The notes: generated by a model from the letters alone, not told the origin. A DNA stretch of 64,000 bases from JANQIO01 sp043513815 (GCA_043513815.1 CP121313.1:434001-498000), one strand, 5' to 3'. Counted from the first letter of the stretch, positions 17,351-27,062 are shown. Translations and numbers: made by a program.

Positions 17351-18453
17351 TGAGTGCGCCGGTCCTGTTCGAGACGCTGGATGCCGCCGGCGGCAAGCTC
17401 GGCCGCATCACGCTCAATGTCGAGTCCACCCTCAACTCACTGACCCTGGACATGGTCGACCTGCTGCAGGCTCAGCTTGATCTGTGGGAAACGGACGACA
17501 GTATCGTGGCGGTGTTCATCGATGCGGTGGGGGAGAAAGCTTTTTGTGCCGGCGGTGATGTGCAGGCCCTGCATGCCTCCGCGGTGGCGACACCTGGCGG
17601 CCCCTGCGAGTACGCGGAAAATTTTTTCGCCCGCGAGTACCGCATGAATTACAGCCTGCACACCTGGCCCAAGCCACTGGTGTGCTGGGGTCACGGCATC
17701 GTCATGGGTGGTGGGCTCGGGGTGCTGGCGGGTTGTTCCCATCGCATTGTGACCGAGAAGACCCGCATCGCCATGCCTGAGGTCACTATCGCCCTGTTTC
17801 CCGATGTCGGCGGTAGCTGGTTTCTCAATCATATGCCGGGCAAGTCCGGGGAGTTTCTGGCGCTAACAGGTGCCAGTATCAATGCTGCCGATGCCATCTT
17901 CGCTGGCATCGCCGATCGCTTTATCGGCAGTGAGCACAAGGAAGCGGTGCTGGCCGCCCTGCTGGCACAAGACTTCAGTGATGGTGACGCCCACGCCCGG
18001 GTGCGCCATGCCCTGCGACCGTTCTCCGACAGGAGTATCGGCAGCCTGCCCGCCGGCCAGGTAGAGCCTCACCTTGCGGCGATTGCCAGGCTTTGTGACG
18101 GTGATTCGATTCACGATGTGATCGACAATATCGTCGGAATGGACACCGAGGACCCGTGGCTGGCAAAAGCGCGCGACAGCCTCGACCATGGCAGCAAGCT
18201 GGCGGCTCGCTGGATTCACCGCCAACTGTACGAGACCCGCCACGCCAGCCTGCGGGAAGTGTTCCAGGCAGAAATCCAGCTGGTCACCAATATCGTGCGC
18301 CACCCGGAATTCGCCGAGGGCGTGCGTGCGCTGCTGATCGACAAGGACCGCAATCCCCGGTGGGCCTACCCCAGTTCCCGCGAAGTACCGGAAGACGTGC
18401 TGAACAACTTCTTCGCCCCCCCCTGGCCCACCAACCCCCTTGCAGACCTGTAA
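17350..18453 (+). CDS. 3-hydroxyisobutyryl-CoA hydrolase
   Basis: A 367-residue member of the ECH_2 branch of the crotonase superfamily, about 100 residues longer than ordinary hydratases, as expected for HIBCH. Motifs: LNSLTLDMVDLLQAQL near the start, AFCAGGDVQALH (oxyanion hole), VMGGGLGVLAGCSHRIVTEKTRIAMPE and FPDVGGSWFLNHM. It releases free 3-hydroxyisobutyrate from its CoA ester, the distinctive step of valine catabolism. ATG overlaps the preceding TGA. Confidence 0.92.
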   Translation: MSAPVLFETLDAAGGKLGRITLNVESTLNSLTLDMVDLLQAQLDLWETDDSIVAVFIDAVGEKAFCAGGDVQALHASAVATPGGPCEYAENFFAREYRMNYSLHTWPKPLVCWGHGIVMGGGLGVLAGCSHRIVTEKTRIAMPEVTIALFPDVGGSWFLNHMPGKSGEFLALTGASINAADAIFAGIADRFIGSEHKEAVLAALLAQDFSDGDAHARVRHALRPFSDRSIGSLPAGQVEPHLAAIARLCDGDSIHDVIDNIVGMDTEDPWLAKARDSLDHGSKLAARWIHRQLYETRHASLREVFQAEIQLVTNIVRHPEFAEGVRALLIDKDRNPRWAYPSSREVPEDVLNNFFAPPWPTNPLADL

Positions 18454-18490
18454 CTGGGGACAGACCCCCAATAAGAACGAGGACTAGAGT

Positions 18491-19384
18491 ATGGCGACGG
18501 TAGCGTTTATCGGGCTTGGCAATATGGGCGGTCCCATGGCGAAAAACCTGCTGGCCGCGGGCCATGAGGTCACGGTCTTTGACCTGGTGCCAGAGGCCTG
18601 TGCAGATCTGGCGGAAGCGGGCGCTGGTGTTGCCGACTCTGCGGCCGCCGCAGTGGTCGGGGTTGATTATGTGATCACCATGCTGCCCGCGGGCAAGCAC
18701 GTGCGCGCCACCTACCTGGGCGAGAGCAATGACGGGCTGCTGTCGCTGCTGAGCAGTGACACCACGGTGCTTGATTGCAGCACGATCGATGCAGAAACGG
18801 CGCGTGAGGTGGGCCTTGCTGCCCGCGATATGGGTATTGGCTTCATGGACGCGCCGGTGTCCGGCGGCGTGGCTGCAGCGGCGGCCGGCACCCTGGCCTT
18901 CATGTGTGGCGGCGACGCGGAAGCTTTTGAAAAGGCCCGTCTGATCCTGGCCGACATGGGCAAGAACATCTTCCACGCGGGTCCCGCCGGTGCCGGCCAG
19001 GTGGCCAAGGGCTGCAACAACATGCTGCTGGCAATCCATATGATCGGCACCAGCGAGGCTCTGGAAATGGGCGTTCGCCACGGGCTGGATCCGGCGGTTT
19101 TGTCTGAAATCATGCTGGCCAGCTCCGGCCGCAACTGGTCGCTGGAGGTCTACAACCCCTATCCGGGCGTGATGGACAAGGCGCCGGCCAGCAATAACTA
19201 CCAACCCGGCTTCATGGTCGACCTGATGGTCAAGGACCTGGGCCTGGCCATGGCGATTGCCGCGGACGCGGGCTTTGATAACCCGATGGGTCAGCTGGCG
19301 CGCGATCTCTTTGAGGAGCACCAGCAAGACGGTAACGGCGCCCGGGATTTCTCCAGCATTCTCGAAAAGCTCAAGGCGGAATGA
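18491..19384 (+). CDS. mmsB: 3-hydroxyisobutyrate dehydrogenase
   Basis: A 297-residue NAD-dependent beta-hydroxyacid dehydrogenase oxidising 3-hydroxyisobutyrate to methylmalonate semialdehyde. Motifs in order: Rossmann loop FIGLGNMGGPMAKNL, substrate-binding FMDAPVSGGVAAAAAGTLAF, and the catalytic helix GQVAKGCNNML with Lys173. It is separated from the hydrolase by 37 bp that include a GGGGACAGACCCCC stretch and a GAGGAC ribosome-binding site, and it overlaps the downstream alpha/beta hydrolase by ATGA. The gene symbol follows the Pseudomonas mmsAB nomenclature. Confidence 0.93.
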   Translation: MATVAFIGLGNMGGPMAKNLLAAGHEVTVFDLVPEACADLAEAGAGVADSAAAAVVGVDYVITMLPAGKHVRATYLGESNDGLLSLLSSDTTVLDCSTIDAETAREVGLAARDMGIGFMDAPVSGGVAAAAAGTLAFMCGGDAEAFEKARLILADMGKNIFHAGPAGAGQVAKGCNNMLLAIHMIGTSEALEMGVRHGLDPAVLSEIMLASSGRNWSLEVYNPYPGVMDKAPASNNYQPGFMVDLMVKDLGLAMAIAADAGFDNPMGQLARDLFEEHQQDGNGARDFSSILEKLKAE

Positions 19385-20262
19385 CCGCCGCCGCGCAGCG
19401 GCAGCACGATGCGCTGCTGGCGACTGCCACCCTGCACCAGACGCCGGGTCTCAGCTGGCAGCAATGGAGTAACAGCGGCGCCGGGCCGCGGCTGCTGCTG
19501 TTGCACGGCGGCTTTGGTTCCTGGAACCACTGGTTTGCCAATATCGATGGCCTGCGCCAGCACCGGGAACTCTGGACGCTGGATCTGCCCGGGCTGGGTG
19601 ATTCTGCCGATATTCCAGCCTCTGCACGGCCTGCAGAGTTTGCCAACCGCATCCTGCAGGGCATCGGCGCACTGTGGCCAGAAGGCGGGGCCGTAGAGCT
19701 GGCAGGCTTCAGTTTCGGCGCCATGGTGGGTGTGCGGCTGGCTGAACAATTGGCTGAACGCTGCAAGCGGTTTACCGCGATCGGCGCTGCCGGCTGGGGG
19801 CAATTGCATGTCCAGGTGCCGCTGACTCCGCCACCGCGCCCCGCCACCGACTGGGACATCGCGGCGCCGGTACATCGGGCCAACCTGCGCGCCCTGATGT
19901 TCAGTGGGCAGGCTACCGTCGATGACCTGGCCATTTACCTGCACGCGGAAAATCTGGCGCGAGCCCGCTTTAACAGCCGCGCCCTGTCGCGCACTGACGA
20001 CTTTCTGCAGGCGCTGCCGGCTCTGCAATCGGAATGCCTGTGCCTGTGGGGCAGTGCTGACGCCACCGCCGGCGGCCGTGACGCGCTGGCGACGCGCGCT
20101 TCCCTGCTGGCACAGCACAACGCCGGGTTCGCGCTATTGCCGGGCGTGGGTCACTGGGCCATGTATGAGGCCGCGGCGGCCGTCAACGCCTTGCTACTGG
20201 ACCGGCCTCCCGAAGCGCTAGTCAGCGTCGGCGGCGCGGTGGCTCGGGAGCCGCACCGGTGA
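19381..20262 (+). CDS. Alpha/beta-fold hydrolase
   Basis: A 293-residue cytoplasmic alpha/beta hydrolase. LLLLHGGFGSWNHW is the oxyanion turn, AGFSFGAMVG carries the nucleophile Ser111, and the catalytic histidine is in VGHWAMYE. Its start overlaps mmsB, so it belongs to the valine operon, where a thioesterase or ester hydrolase role is possible but unproven. Its last 45 bp overlap the 3' end of the convergent MFS gene; both frames carry plausible C termini. Confidence 0.85.
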   Translation: MTAAAQRQHDALLATATLHQTPGLSWQQWSNSGAGPRLLLLHGGFGSWNHWFANIDGLRQHRELWTLDLPGLGDSADIPASARPAEFANRILQGIGALWPEGGAVELAGFSFGAMVGVRLAEQLAERCKRFTAIGAAGWGQLHVQVPLTPPPRPATDWDIAAPVHRANLRALMFSGQATVDDLAIYLHAENLARARFNSRALSRTDDFLQALPALQSECLCLWGSADATAGGRDALATRASLLAQHNAGFALLPGVGHWAMYEAAAAVNALLLDRPPEALVSVGGAVAREPHR

Positions 20263-21519
20263 AAGCAGTACGATCGCCAGCAGGATCAGGCCGGTAAATA
20301 CCGACAGTGTGGTGATGTAATTGCCGAAGGCGTCATACATGCGGCCGACAAAAATATAGGCGGGCATCACCAGCAAGGTAATGACCGGCCCCATCAGTCC
20401 CATGGCGCGGCCGTAGCTGTCGACACCGAACACCTGGGCCACCATGGAGTTCCACACCGGCAGCAGGCCGCCGGTTGCCAGGCCCAGACAAATGGAGGCG
20501 GCTATCATCAGCCAGTAGGGCGGTTCCGTGCACAAGATCAGCAGCGCCACGGCGACCAGACCCTGGGCGGCCCACATACCCCATTTGAGCGGAAACCGGT
20601 CGGCGCCGGCGCCGAACAGCAGTTTGCCGATCAGGCCGTGAATGGCCAGCACCATGATCAGGGTCGACGCCTGGGCCTCGCTGGCGCCAAGGCCGGTGGC
20701 ATAGGGTGACAGGTTGGACAGGGTGGCTGAGAAAACCGCAATCAGTAGCCCGACGCTGAAGGCGATCAACCAGAATTCCCGGGATACCACAATCTGCTTC
20801 ATGCCCGGTGCGGCAGGGTCCAGTGGCGGCGCCTGTGCCGCCTCTGCAGCGCCAGCGGCACTCAATCCGGCGGATTGGAGCGCGAGCTTTTCCGCGGCGG
20901 CGCCGTCCAGGGCGGCACTGTCGGGCAATTCACCGTCGGGCTCGAGGCCCATATCGGAAGGCTTGTTGCGAATATTGAGCCACATCCAGGGCACCGCCAG
21001 CAGAGACAGCAGGGCCAGGTTTTCGAAGGCCGCCCGCCAGCCCAGGCTGTTGATCCACCAGGCCGTGATAGCCGGCAGCAGCATTCCACCCACGGACGAG
21101 CCCATGGTGGTAAATCCCAGGGCGCGACCGCGGCTGCGCACAAACCAGCGCGAAACCGCAGCACTGGCCGGAACCGCTCCCGCCAGGCCGTTGGCCACTG
21201 CAAAGCTGATACCGTACACCAGGTTGAACTCGGCGATGGTCTGGGTGCGAGACATGGCAAGCAGGCTGCCGGCAAATACCACGCCGCCCACTGTGATCAG
21301 CACTCGCACGGACATATGGTCGACCAGATAGCCGGAAATGGGGGTGATCAGCAAGCCGAGCAGGGTGCCCAGCGTCAGGCTGTACATGACCTGTTCGAGG
21401 CCGACGCCAAACTCTTCCCGCAGTGGGACCACGAACAGGGTAAACGTATAGGTGAAGAAACCCAGTACCAGCATCATGGCAACAAAGCTGCCGGCAACCA
21501 CGCGCCAACCGAAGAACAT
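20218..21519 (-). CDS. MFS transporter (oxalate/formate antiporter-like)
   Basis: A 433-residue, 12-helix major facilitator protein. It opens MFFGWRVVAGSFVAMMLVLGFFTYTF, followed by LLITPISGYLVDHMSVR (loop 2-3 motif A) and RSRGRALGFTTMGSSVGG in the cytoplasmic half. The start MFFGWRVV and this spacing are typical of monocarboxylate/OFA-type porters. I chose the ATG at 21519 because 28 upstream in-frame residues are charged and unlike a transporter start. The central loop is Ala-rich. The 3' end overlaps the convergent hydrolase by 45 bp. Substrate not known; organic anion uptake is plausible. Confidence 0.85.
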   Translation of the reverse strand: MFFGWRVVAGSFVAMMLVLGFFTYTFTLFVVPLREEFGVGLEQVMYSLTLGTLLGLLITPISGYLVDHMSVRVLITVGGVVFAGSLLAMSRTQTIAEFNLVYGISFAVANGLAGAVPASAAVSRWFVRSRGRALGFTTMGSSVGGMLLPAITAWWINSLGWRAAFENLALLSLLAVPWMWLNIRNKPSDMGLEPDGELPDSAALDGAAAEKLALQSAGLSAAGAAEAAQAPPLDPAAPGMKQIVVSREFWLIAFSVGLLIAVFSATLSNLSPYATGLGASEAQASTLIMVLAIHGLIGKLLFGAGADRFPLKWGMWAAQGLVAVALLILCTEPPYWLMIAASICLGLATGGLLPVWNSMVAQVFGVDSYGRAMGLMGPVITLLVMPAYIFVGRMYDAFGNYITTLSVFTGLILLAIVLLSPVRLPSHRAADAD

Positions 21520-21648
21520 CGTTCTCACTCCCGCTATCGATACACCAGTGTAATACAGGCGGTGTCCCACCCGGTTTAAACCACTGGAGAATAAATCCCG
21601 CACTGGCTATGCTTTCGCCCTTATTGTTATCAGTCCTGGAAATCACCG

Positions 21649-23685
21649 ATGAAATACGCTTCGTTCTTTATTGTCCTGCTTTGCAGCGCCACGAGCTGGG
21701 CGCAGCCGGCGCCTTTTGCCCCGGAAGACGTTTTCCGCCTCAACTGGGTCAGCGACCTGGAGGTCAGCCCGGACGGGGAGTTCGTGGTGTACAGCCACAA
21801 CTTCATGGACATCATGGAAGACCGCCGTCGCGCCAACCTGTGGCGCGTGGACAGCGACGGCAATAACGCCAGGCCCATCACCACCGGTGCAGTCAATGAC
21901 GGCGGCGCGGCCATCTCCCCGGATGCCAGCCGCGTGGCCTATGTCTCGGCGGATGACAAGGGCGCGCAAATCTTTGTGCGCTGGTTCGAAGGCGGCGAAA
22001 CCCTGCAGCTGACGCGCCAGGCCAAGGGTCCCGGCAACCTGGCCTGGTCACCGGACGGTGAATACCTGGCCTACACCATGCTGGTGCCGACCAAACCGAC
22101 CACCATTGGCAAAATGCCTGCCGCGCCCGAAGGTGCCAACTGGGCAAAGCCGCCCACGGTTGTTGACCGCATTCCGTTCCGTGCCGACGGCGCGGGCACG
22201 CTGCCCCTGGGCTACAGTCACGTGTTTGTGGTACCCGCTGCCGGCGGCGCGCCTCGCCAGGTGACCGAGGGCGAGTTCAATTACGGCGGTCCGGCCTGGG
22301 CGGCGGACGGCAAGAGTCTGTTCGTGGTGGGCAACCGCGACGATGACTGGCGCCGCCAGCCCCTGCGCTCGGAAATCTACCGGGTGTCGCTGGAAGACGG
22401 CAGCATTGCGGCTGTTACCGACCGCGAGGGCCCGGATTTCGGTGTGCAGGTATCCCCGAACGGCAAGCGCCTGGCCTGGCTCGGCTTTGATGACAGGGAG
22501 TTGAGCAATCAGCAGGCCCTGCTGCATGTCATGGATGTGGACGGCGGTGAGCCCGAGGTGTTGCTGGCTGACCTCGATCGCAGTGTTGCCGGTCTTGCAT
22601 GGGGAGCCGACAGCCGCAGCCTGTATATCATGTACAACGATCAGGGCCTTACCCGGCTGGCATCGGTTGACCTGCGCGGCAGAAAAACCGATATCACCGA
22701 CACACTGACCGGCCTGTCCCTGAGCCGACCCTACACCGGCGCTGATTTCGCCGTCGGCGGCAAGAACGTGTTTGCTATTACCACGGGCGACTCGCAGCGT
22801 CCGGCCGAGCTGGCCATCGGCCGGGGGAAGGGCAAACCCAAGACAGTGACCTCGCTCAACGACAACCTGGTTGAGCACCGTGATATGGCTCGCATTGAGG
22901 AGCTGTGGCTGGAATCCAGCTACGACGGCAAGCCGGTGCAGGCCTGGATCGCTTATCCGCCGGGCTTCGACAAGAACGAGGAGTACCCGCTGATCCTCGA
23001 AATTCACGGCGGCCCGCATACTGCATACGGCCCGCACTTTGCTGCTGAAATCCAGCTGTTTGCCGCCGCCGGTTATGTTGTGGTGTATGTAAACCCCCGC
23101 GGCAGCACCAGCTACGGTAGCGAGTTCGCGCTGGAGATCGACAAGAACTACCCGAGTCAGGACTACGATGACCTCATGTCCGCCGTGGATGCGGTGATGG
23201 CGAAAGGCTTTATTGATAGCGAACGTCTTTACGTCACCGGTGGCAGCGGCGGCGGTGTGCTGACGGCCTGGACCGTTGGCAAGACTGATCGCTTCCGGGC
23301 TGCAGTGGTCGCCAAGCCGGTGATCAACTGGACCAGCTTTGTGCTCAGCGCCGACAACCCGGACTACTTCAGTCGCTACTGGTTCACGAAGATGCCCTGG
23401 GAAGACGTCGATCAGTACTGGGCGCGTTCGCCACTGGCCCTGGTGGGCAACGTGACCACGCCGACCATGTTGCTGACCGGCGAGTCGGACTTCCGGACCC
23501 CCATGTGGGAATCCGAGCAGTACCACGCAGCCCTGATGCTACGCGGTGTGGATACTGCCCTGGTGCGCATTCCCGGTGCATCCCACAGCATTGCCCGCCG
23601 GCCCAGCCAGCTCATTGCCAAGGCCGCCGCTATTCTGGGCTGGTTTGAAAAATACGGCGACGACGCCGATACTGACAAGGAGTAG
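21649..23685 (+). CDS. S9-family peptidase (prolyl oligopeptidase/acylaminoacyl type)
   Basis: A 678-residue secreted serine peptidase. The signal peptide (YASFFIVLLCSATSWAQPA) is followed by a WD40-like beta-propeller (about 30-420, with repeated LAWSPDGEYLAY, PAWAADGKSLFVVG and LAWGADSRSLYIMY blades). The C-terminal alpha/beta-hydrolase domain carries YVTGGSGGGVLTAW with Ser533, Asp in ESDFRTPMWES and His in GASHSIARRP. It would cleave short peptides in the periplasm. The stop codon directly abuts that of the convergent phospholipase D gene. Confidence 0.93.
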   Translation: MKYASFFIVLLCSATSWAQPAPFAPEDVFRLNWVSDLEVSPDGEFVVYSHNFMDIMEDRRRANLWRVDSDGNNARPITTGAVNDGGAAISPDASRVAYVSADDKGAQIFVRWFEGGETLQLTRQAKGPGNLAWSPDGEYLAYTMLVPTKPTTIGKMPAAPEGANWAKPPTVVDRIPFRADGAGTLPLGYSHVFVVPAAGGAPRQVTEGEFNYGGPAWAADGKSLFVVGNRDDDWRRQPLRSEIYRVSLEDGSIAAVTDREGPDFGVQVSPNGKRLAWLGFDDRELSNQQALLHVMDVDGGEPEVLLADLDRSVAGLAWGADSRSLYIMYNDQGLTRLASVDLRGRKTDITDTLTGLSLSRPYTGADFAVGGKNVFAITTGDSQRPAELAIGRGKGKPKTVTSLNDNLVEHRDMARIEELWLESSYDGKPVQAWIAYPPGFDKNEEYPLILEIHGGPHTAYGPHFAAEIQLFAAAGYVVVYVNPRGSTSYGSEFALEIDKNYPSQDYDDLMSAVDAVMAKGFIDSERLYVTGGSGGGVLTAWTVGKTDRFRAAVVAKPVINWTSFVLSADNPDYFSRYWFTKMPWEDVDQYWARSPLALVGNVTTPTMLLTGESDFRTPMWESEQYHAALMLRGVDTALVRIPGASHSIARRPSQLIAKAAAILGWFEKYGDDADTDKE

Positions 23686-25209
23686 TCAGAGCTGGCCCTC
23701 TATCGGCAGCAGGCGGTAGAGGTTGGCCTGAAACCGGCGCCACAGGCTGGCGCCGGGTTCTCCCGCTTCAACTTCCTGCTGCCCCTTCGCCAGATAGTGC
23801 CAGCGCAGCCCATTGTTCTCGTTGATTTCAAGCTTCCAGGTTAACGCCGGGAGATCCGTTTCCAGGAATGCCAGTAGGCGCTGACTCATTTCCGGTGAGT
23901 CGATAAAGATGATCAGCTCCGAGTTGATCTCCAGCGAGCGCGGATCCATGTTGACCGAGCCCAGCCCCAGGGTCTGGCCGTCGACCTCAAAGGCCTTGGT
24001 ATGCAAGGTCATGCGCTCACGGTCTTCTTCATCACTGCCGGGCTGGCGATCGGCGCGCAGTTCATAGAGTTCCACGCCCGCCTCCAGCAGTTCCCGTCGA
24101 TACTTGCGGTAGTGAGCGTGCACCGGCACGTGATTGGTCGACGCCAGCGAATTGGTGATTATTCGCACCCGCACACCAGCCGCTGCTTTTTCCTTGAGCA
24201 AGTTGCGCCCCCCTGGCCGCAGCAGGAAATACGGCGTGATGAAAGTCACTTCATGTTGTGCGTTCTGCACCGCTTCCCGCAGCGCCGCCCCCACAATCAG
24301 TTCTTCCTCGGTGCCGCGTGCGACCTTCAGTTTCTCTGGCCGGTCGGATATCACCCGGGCCGGGGCCACGGTCAACTGCCGGCGACCGGCGAACAGGTCG
24401 TCGAGCAATTCACTGTCGGTGGCGCGACCGTAGGCGCTGCTGCGCTCTCCGGCGACGACTTCCGCCATGATCTTGCGCCACTGGTCGAGCTTCTGCTGGT
24501 CCGGGGTTCGGTCCAGCGCCTCCACCGGCAGGCTGAGTTTGGAGTTCCAGAAGGCGTCGAAGCTGTTTGAGATCTCAGTGACAATAGGTCCGGTGGTCAG
24601 CACCTCGAAATCATCGAAGTTCCCGTCCGGCTTTAGCTCGAAGTATTCTTCGGCGATGTTGCGTCCGCCCACAATGGCGATAGCGCCATCAACGACGAAC
24701 GATTTGTTGTGCATGCGCCGGTTGCTGCGACTGAAGTCCCAGAGCATGCTCCAGAATGCGGGAGACTGGCGCGAAAGCGGGTTGAACAGCCGAATCTCGA
24801 TGTTGTGGTGCGAGGAAAGGGTCGCCAGTACCTGGTCATTGCGTGGCGTGAAAACGTCGTCTACAAGCAGTCGCACACGCACGCCCCGATCAGCGGCCCG
24901 CAGCAGCTTGCCGAGAAACAGCTGGCCGGCCTCATCGGGTTTGATAAGAAAATACTGGGCGTCCACCGAGTAGGTGGCGTAGTCAAGCGCTCGCAGCCGC
25001 GCACCCAGCCCATCCAGCCCGTTGGGCAGGGCCTGGAAGCCTGACTCTGCGGGATGCTTGCTTTCCCACTCCTGGGCAAATCGAGCCAGCGGCGAGCGCG
25101 TGTCCAGCGGCATTTGGAAACTTTCCTCGCGAGGGTAGTCCAGGGGCACGGAGACGCAGCCCGTCAGGGCCAGCAACACTACAATAAGAAAATGTCTCGC
25201 GCGCGGCAT
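23686..25209 (-). CDS. Phospholipase D-family lipoprotein (cardiolipin-synthase-like)
   Basis: A 507-residue protein with a lipoprotein signal (VVLLALTGC, Cys18). Two phospholipase D motifs are intact: HNKSFVVD (HxKx4D) with downstream GGRNIAEEYF, and HTKAFEVD with GSVNMDPRS. This two-HKD layout is shared with ClsC/YmdC-type cardiolipin synthases and related phosphatidyl-transferases. The lipid anchor would place it at the periplasmic membrane face. It is followed, 20 bp away on the same strand, by nothing else; feoB lies upstream. Confidence 0.88.
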   Translation of the reverse strand: MPRARHFLIVVLLALTGCVSVPLDYPREESFQMPLDTRSPLARFAQEWESKHPAESGFQALPNGLDGLGARLRALDYATYSVDAQYFLIKPDEAGQLFLGKLLRAADRGVRVRLLVDDVFTPRNDQVLATLSSHHNIEIRLFNPLSRQSPAFWSMLWDFSRSNRRMHNKSFVVDGAIAIVGGRNIAEEYFELKPDGNFDDFEVLTTGPIVTEISNSFDAFWNSKLSLPVEALDRTPDQQKLDQWRKIMAEVVAGERSSAYGRATDSELLDDLFAGRRQLTVAPARVISDRPEKLKVARGTEEELIVGAALREAVQNAQHEVTFITPYFLLRPGGRNLLKEKAAAGVRVRIITNSLASTNHVPVHAHYRKYRRELLEAGVELYELRADRQPGSDEEDRERMTLHTKAFEVDGQTLGLGSVNMDPRSLEINSELIIFIDSPEMSQRLLAFLETDLPALTWKLEINENNGLRWHYLAKGQQEVEAGEPGASLWRRFQANLYRLLPIEGQL

Positions 25210-25229
25210 GCCCTAGCTTAGGCCCGGGT

Positions 25230-27062
25230 CTAGCCGAGAAACAAGTTGACCAGTTGGAAAACCCCAATCGCCCCGACATAGGCCAGCGCGCCGTAGGCGA
25301 GGAACAGCTGGACAGCGAGTCGGTAGGAGCCGCTCTCACGCGCCAGAATGGCTAGTGTAGATACGCACATCAGGGCGATGGCAAAGAAAAACAGCAGGGC
25401 AACGCCCGAGGCCAGCGGCAATCCGCTGGCCTGAATCTGCTCCACCAGCGGCACCATATTTTCTTCCGCACCCTCGATGCCGAACATGGTGCCCAGGGTG
25501 CCCACAAATACTTCTCGGGCCAGGAAAGACGTCATGACGGCGACGCCGTAGCGCCAGTCCAGCCCCAGTGGAGCGAATACAGGTTCCACCACCTTTCCCA
25601 TCTGGCCCAGCCAGGAGGCGCCCAGGTCGGCGCCGTAATTGGGGAAGTATCCCAGTATCCAGATCACCACGGTCACCGAGAAGATAATCGCGCCCGCCTT
25701 GGTGATGAAGTGGCGGCAACGATTCCAGCAGTTTCGCAGCAGCGGCGCCAGCGCCGGCAGGCGGTAGGGCGGCATCTCCAGCACGAAGGGCAGGTCGGTG
25801 TAGTGGTCTTCCCGGGTGCGCGATACCAGGCCGGTGACAATCAGGCCGGTGAACATGCCGAAGAAGTAGGTGCAGAACATAGCCAGGCCCTGCAGCCCTA
25901 CCAGCCCACCCAGTGCGGTGGTATTGGGTATGAAGGCCGCAATCAGCAGGGTATAGACCGGCAGTCGTGCCGAGCAGGGCATCAACGGGATTGCCATGTA
26001 GGTCAACAGGCGTTTCTTTGGCGAGTCTACCGAGCGCGCTGCGTAGATGCCTGGAATCGCGCAGGCGACACCGGACAGCATGGGAATGAAACTTTTCCCG
26101 GTCAGGCCGAACAGGCGCAGCGGTTTGTGGCAGATCAGCGCCGCCCGGGCCATGTAGCCGGAATCCTCCAGCAGGCCGATGACAAAGGTCAGCACGAAAA
26201 TTTGTGGCACGAAGACGAGGAAAGCGCCGATACCGCTGAAGATGGCATCGCTGGTGAAGTCCCTGGCGAACTGCGGACCAATCAACGGCACCACCCAGTT
26301 GGCCAACGCGCCAAGGCCCGCTTCCACCGCGTCCATCGCCGGCGCCGCCCAGGTGAAAATGGACTGGAACAGCAGGAACATGATGCCAAAGAAGGCGAAG
26401 CCGCCCAGCGTTGAATGCAGGAAGAACCCATCCAGGCGCGCCTGGGATTTCACCAGCAGGTCGCCCCGGGGGCCATATTTGCGCGCCAGCTGATGGGCAT
26501 TGCCGCGCAGCAGCGTGTCAGGCGTCTCGGCCAGTGCGGGATTGGCGGGCGCGGTATCGGGCGCGCTGGTCAGGTGCGCGACCACCGCATCGAGGCCGTC
26601 TCCGGTGCGCGCAGAGATCGGCAGGATCGGCGCGCCAACTTCCTCGGCCAGGCCGTCCAGATCCACCGACATGTCGTGCTTCCTGAGCACATCCATCATG
26701 TTGGCCACCACCAGCGCGCGCTTGCCATGGCGCGCGCATTCGCGCACCACCTGCAACGTGAAATACAGACTTTTTTCCAGCCGGGTGATATCGACCAGGC
26801 AAATGACCGCCGAGACCTCCGGGTCATCCAGGGCCAGGGTGAAGTACTCGGTAGCCACCCGTTCCTCGCCGGATATGGGCTGCAGGGAGTAGGTGCCGGG
26901 GAAATCTACCAGCGACAGCTCCGGTGCGGCCGCCAGCTTGCCGGTCGCCACATCGACGGTGATGCCGGGGAAATTGGCCACCTTCTGGGACAGGCCGGTC
27001 AGTCGGTTGAACAGCAGGCTCTTGCCCGAGTTGGGGCTGCCGATAAGAATGATCCTGCTCAT
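25230..27062 (-). CDS. feoB: Ferrous iron transporter B (short form)
   Basis: A 610-residue inner-membrane Fe(II) transporter. The N-terminal GTPase domain shows G1 GSPNSGKS, G3 VDFPGTYSL and a G4-like ANMMD. The membrane part has the FeoB Gate motifs: PQIFVLTFVIGLLEDSGYMAR, then GKSFIPMLSGVACAIPGI with the iron-path cysteine, and PCSARLPVYTLL. It is shorter than E. coli FeoB (773 residues) but contains both halves. It overlaps feoA by ATGA, and no FeoC follows. Confidence 0.93.
   Translation of the reverse strand: MSRIILIGSPNSGKSLLFNRLTGLSQKVANFPGITVDVATGKLAAAPELSLVDFPGTYSLQPISGEERVATEYFTLALDDPEVSAVICLVDITRLEKSLYFTLQVVRECARHGKRALVVANMMDVLRKHDMSVDLDGLAEEVGAPILPISARTGDGLDAVVAHLTSAPDTAPANPALAETPDTLLRGNAHQLARKYGPRGDLLVKSQARLDGFFLHSTLGGFAFFGIMFLLFQSIFTWAAPAMDAVEAGLGALANWVVPLIGPQFARDFTSDAIFSGIGAFLVFVPQIFVLTFVIGLLEDSGYMARAALICHKPLRLFGLTGKSFIPMLSGVACAIPGIYAARSVDSPKKRLLTYMAIPLMPCSARLPVYTLLIAAFIPNTTALGGLVGLQGLAMFCTYFFGMFTGLIVTGLVSRTREDHYTDLPFVLEMPPYRLPALAPLLRNCWNRCRHFITKAGAIIFSVTVVIWILGYFPNYGADLGASWLGQMGKVVEPVFAPLGLDWRYGVAVMTSFLAREVFVGTLGTMFGIEGAEENMVPLVEQIQASGLPLASGVALLFFFAIALMCVSTLAILARESGSYRLAVQLFLAYGALAYVGAIGVFQLVNLFLG

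Noticed and set aside
18456..18471. GGGGACAGACCCCC motif before mmsB as a regulatory site
   Set aside because: Short GC palindrome-like stretch also seen in part near 39793; insufficient to call an operator or an element end.
22048..23526. Long antisense open frame (492 residues) across the S9 peptidase
   Set aside because: High-GC shadow of a clearly coding gene with full catalytic motifs on the other strand; no recognisable protein.
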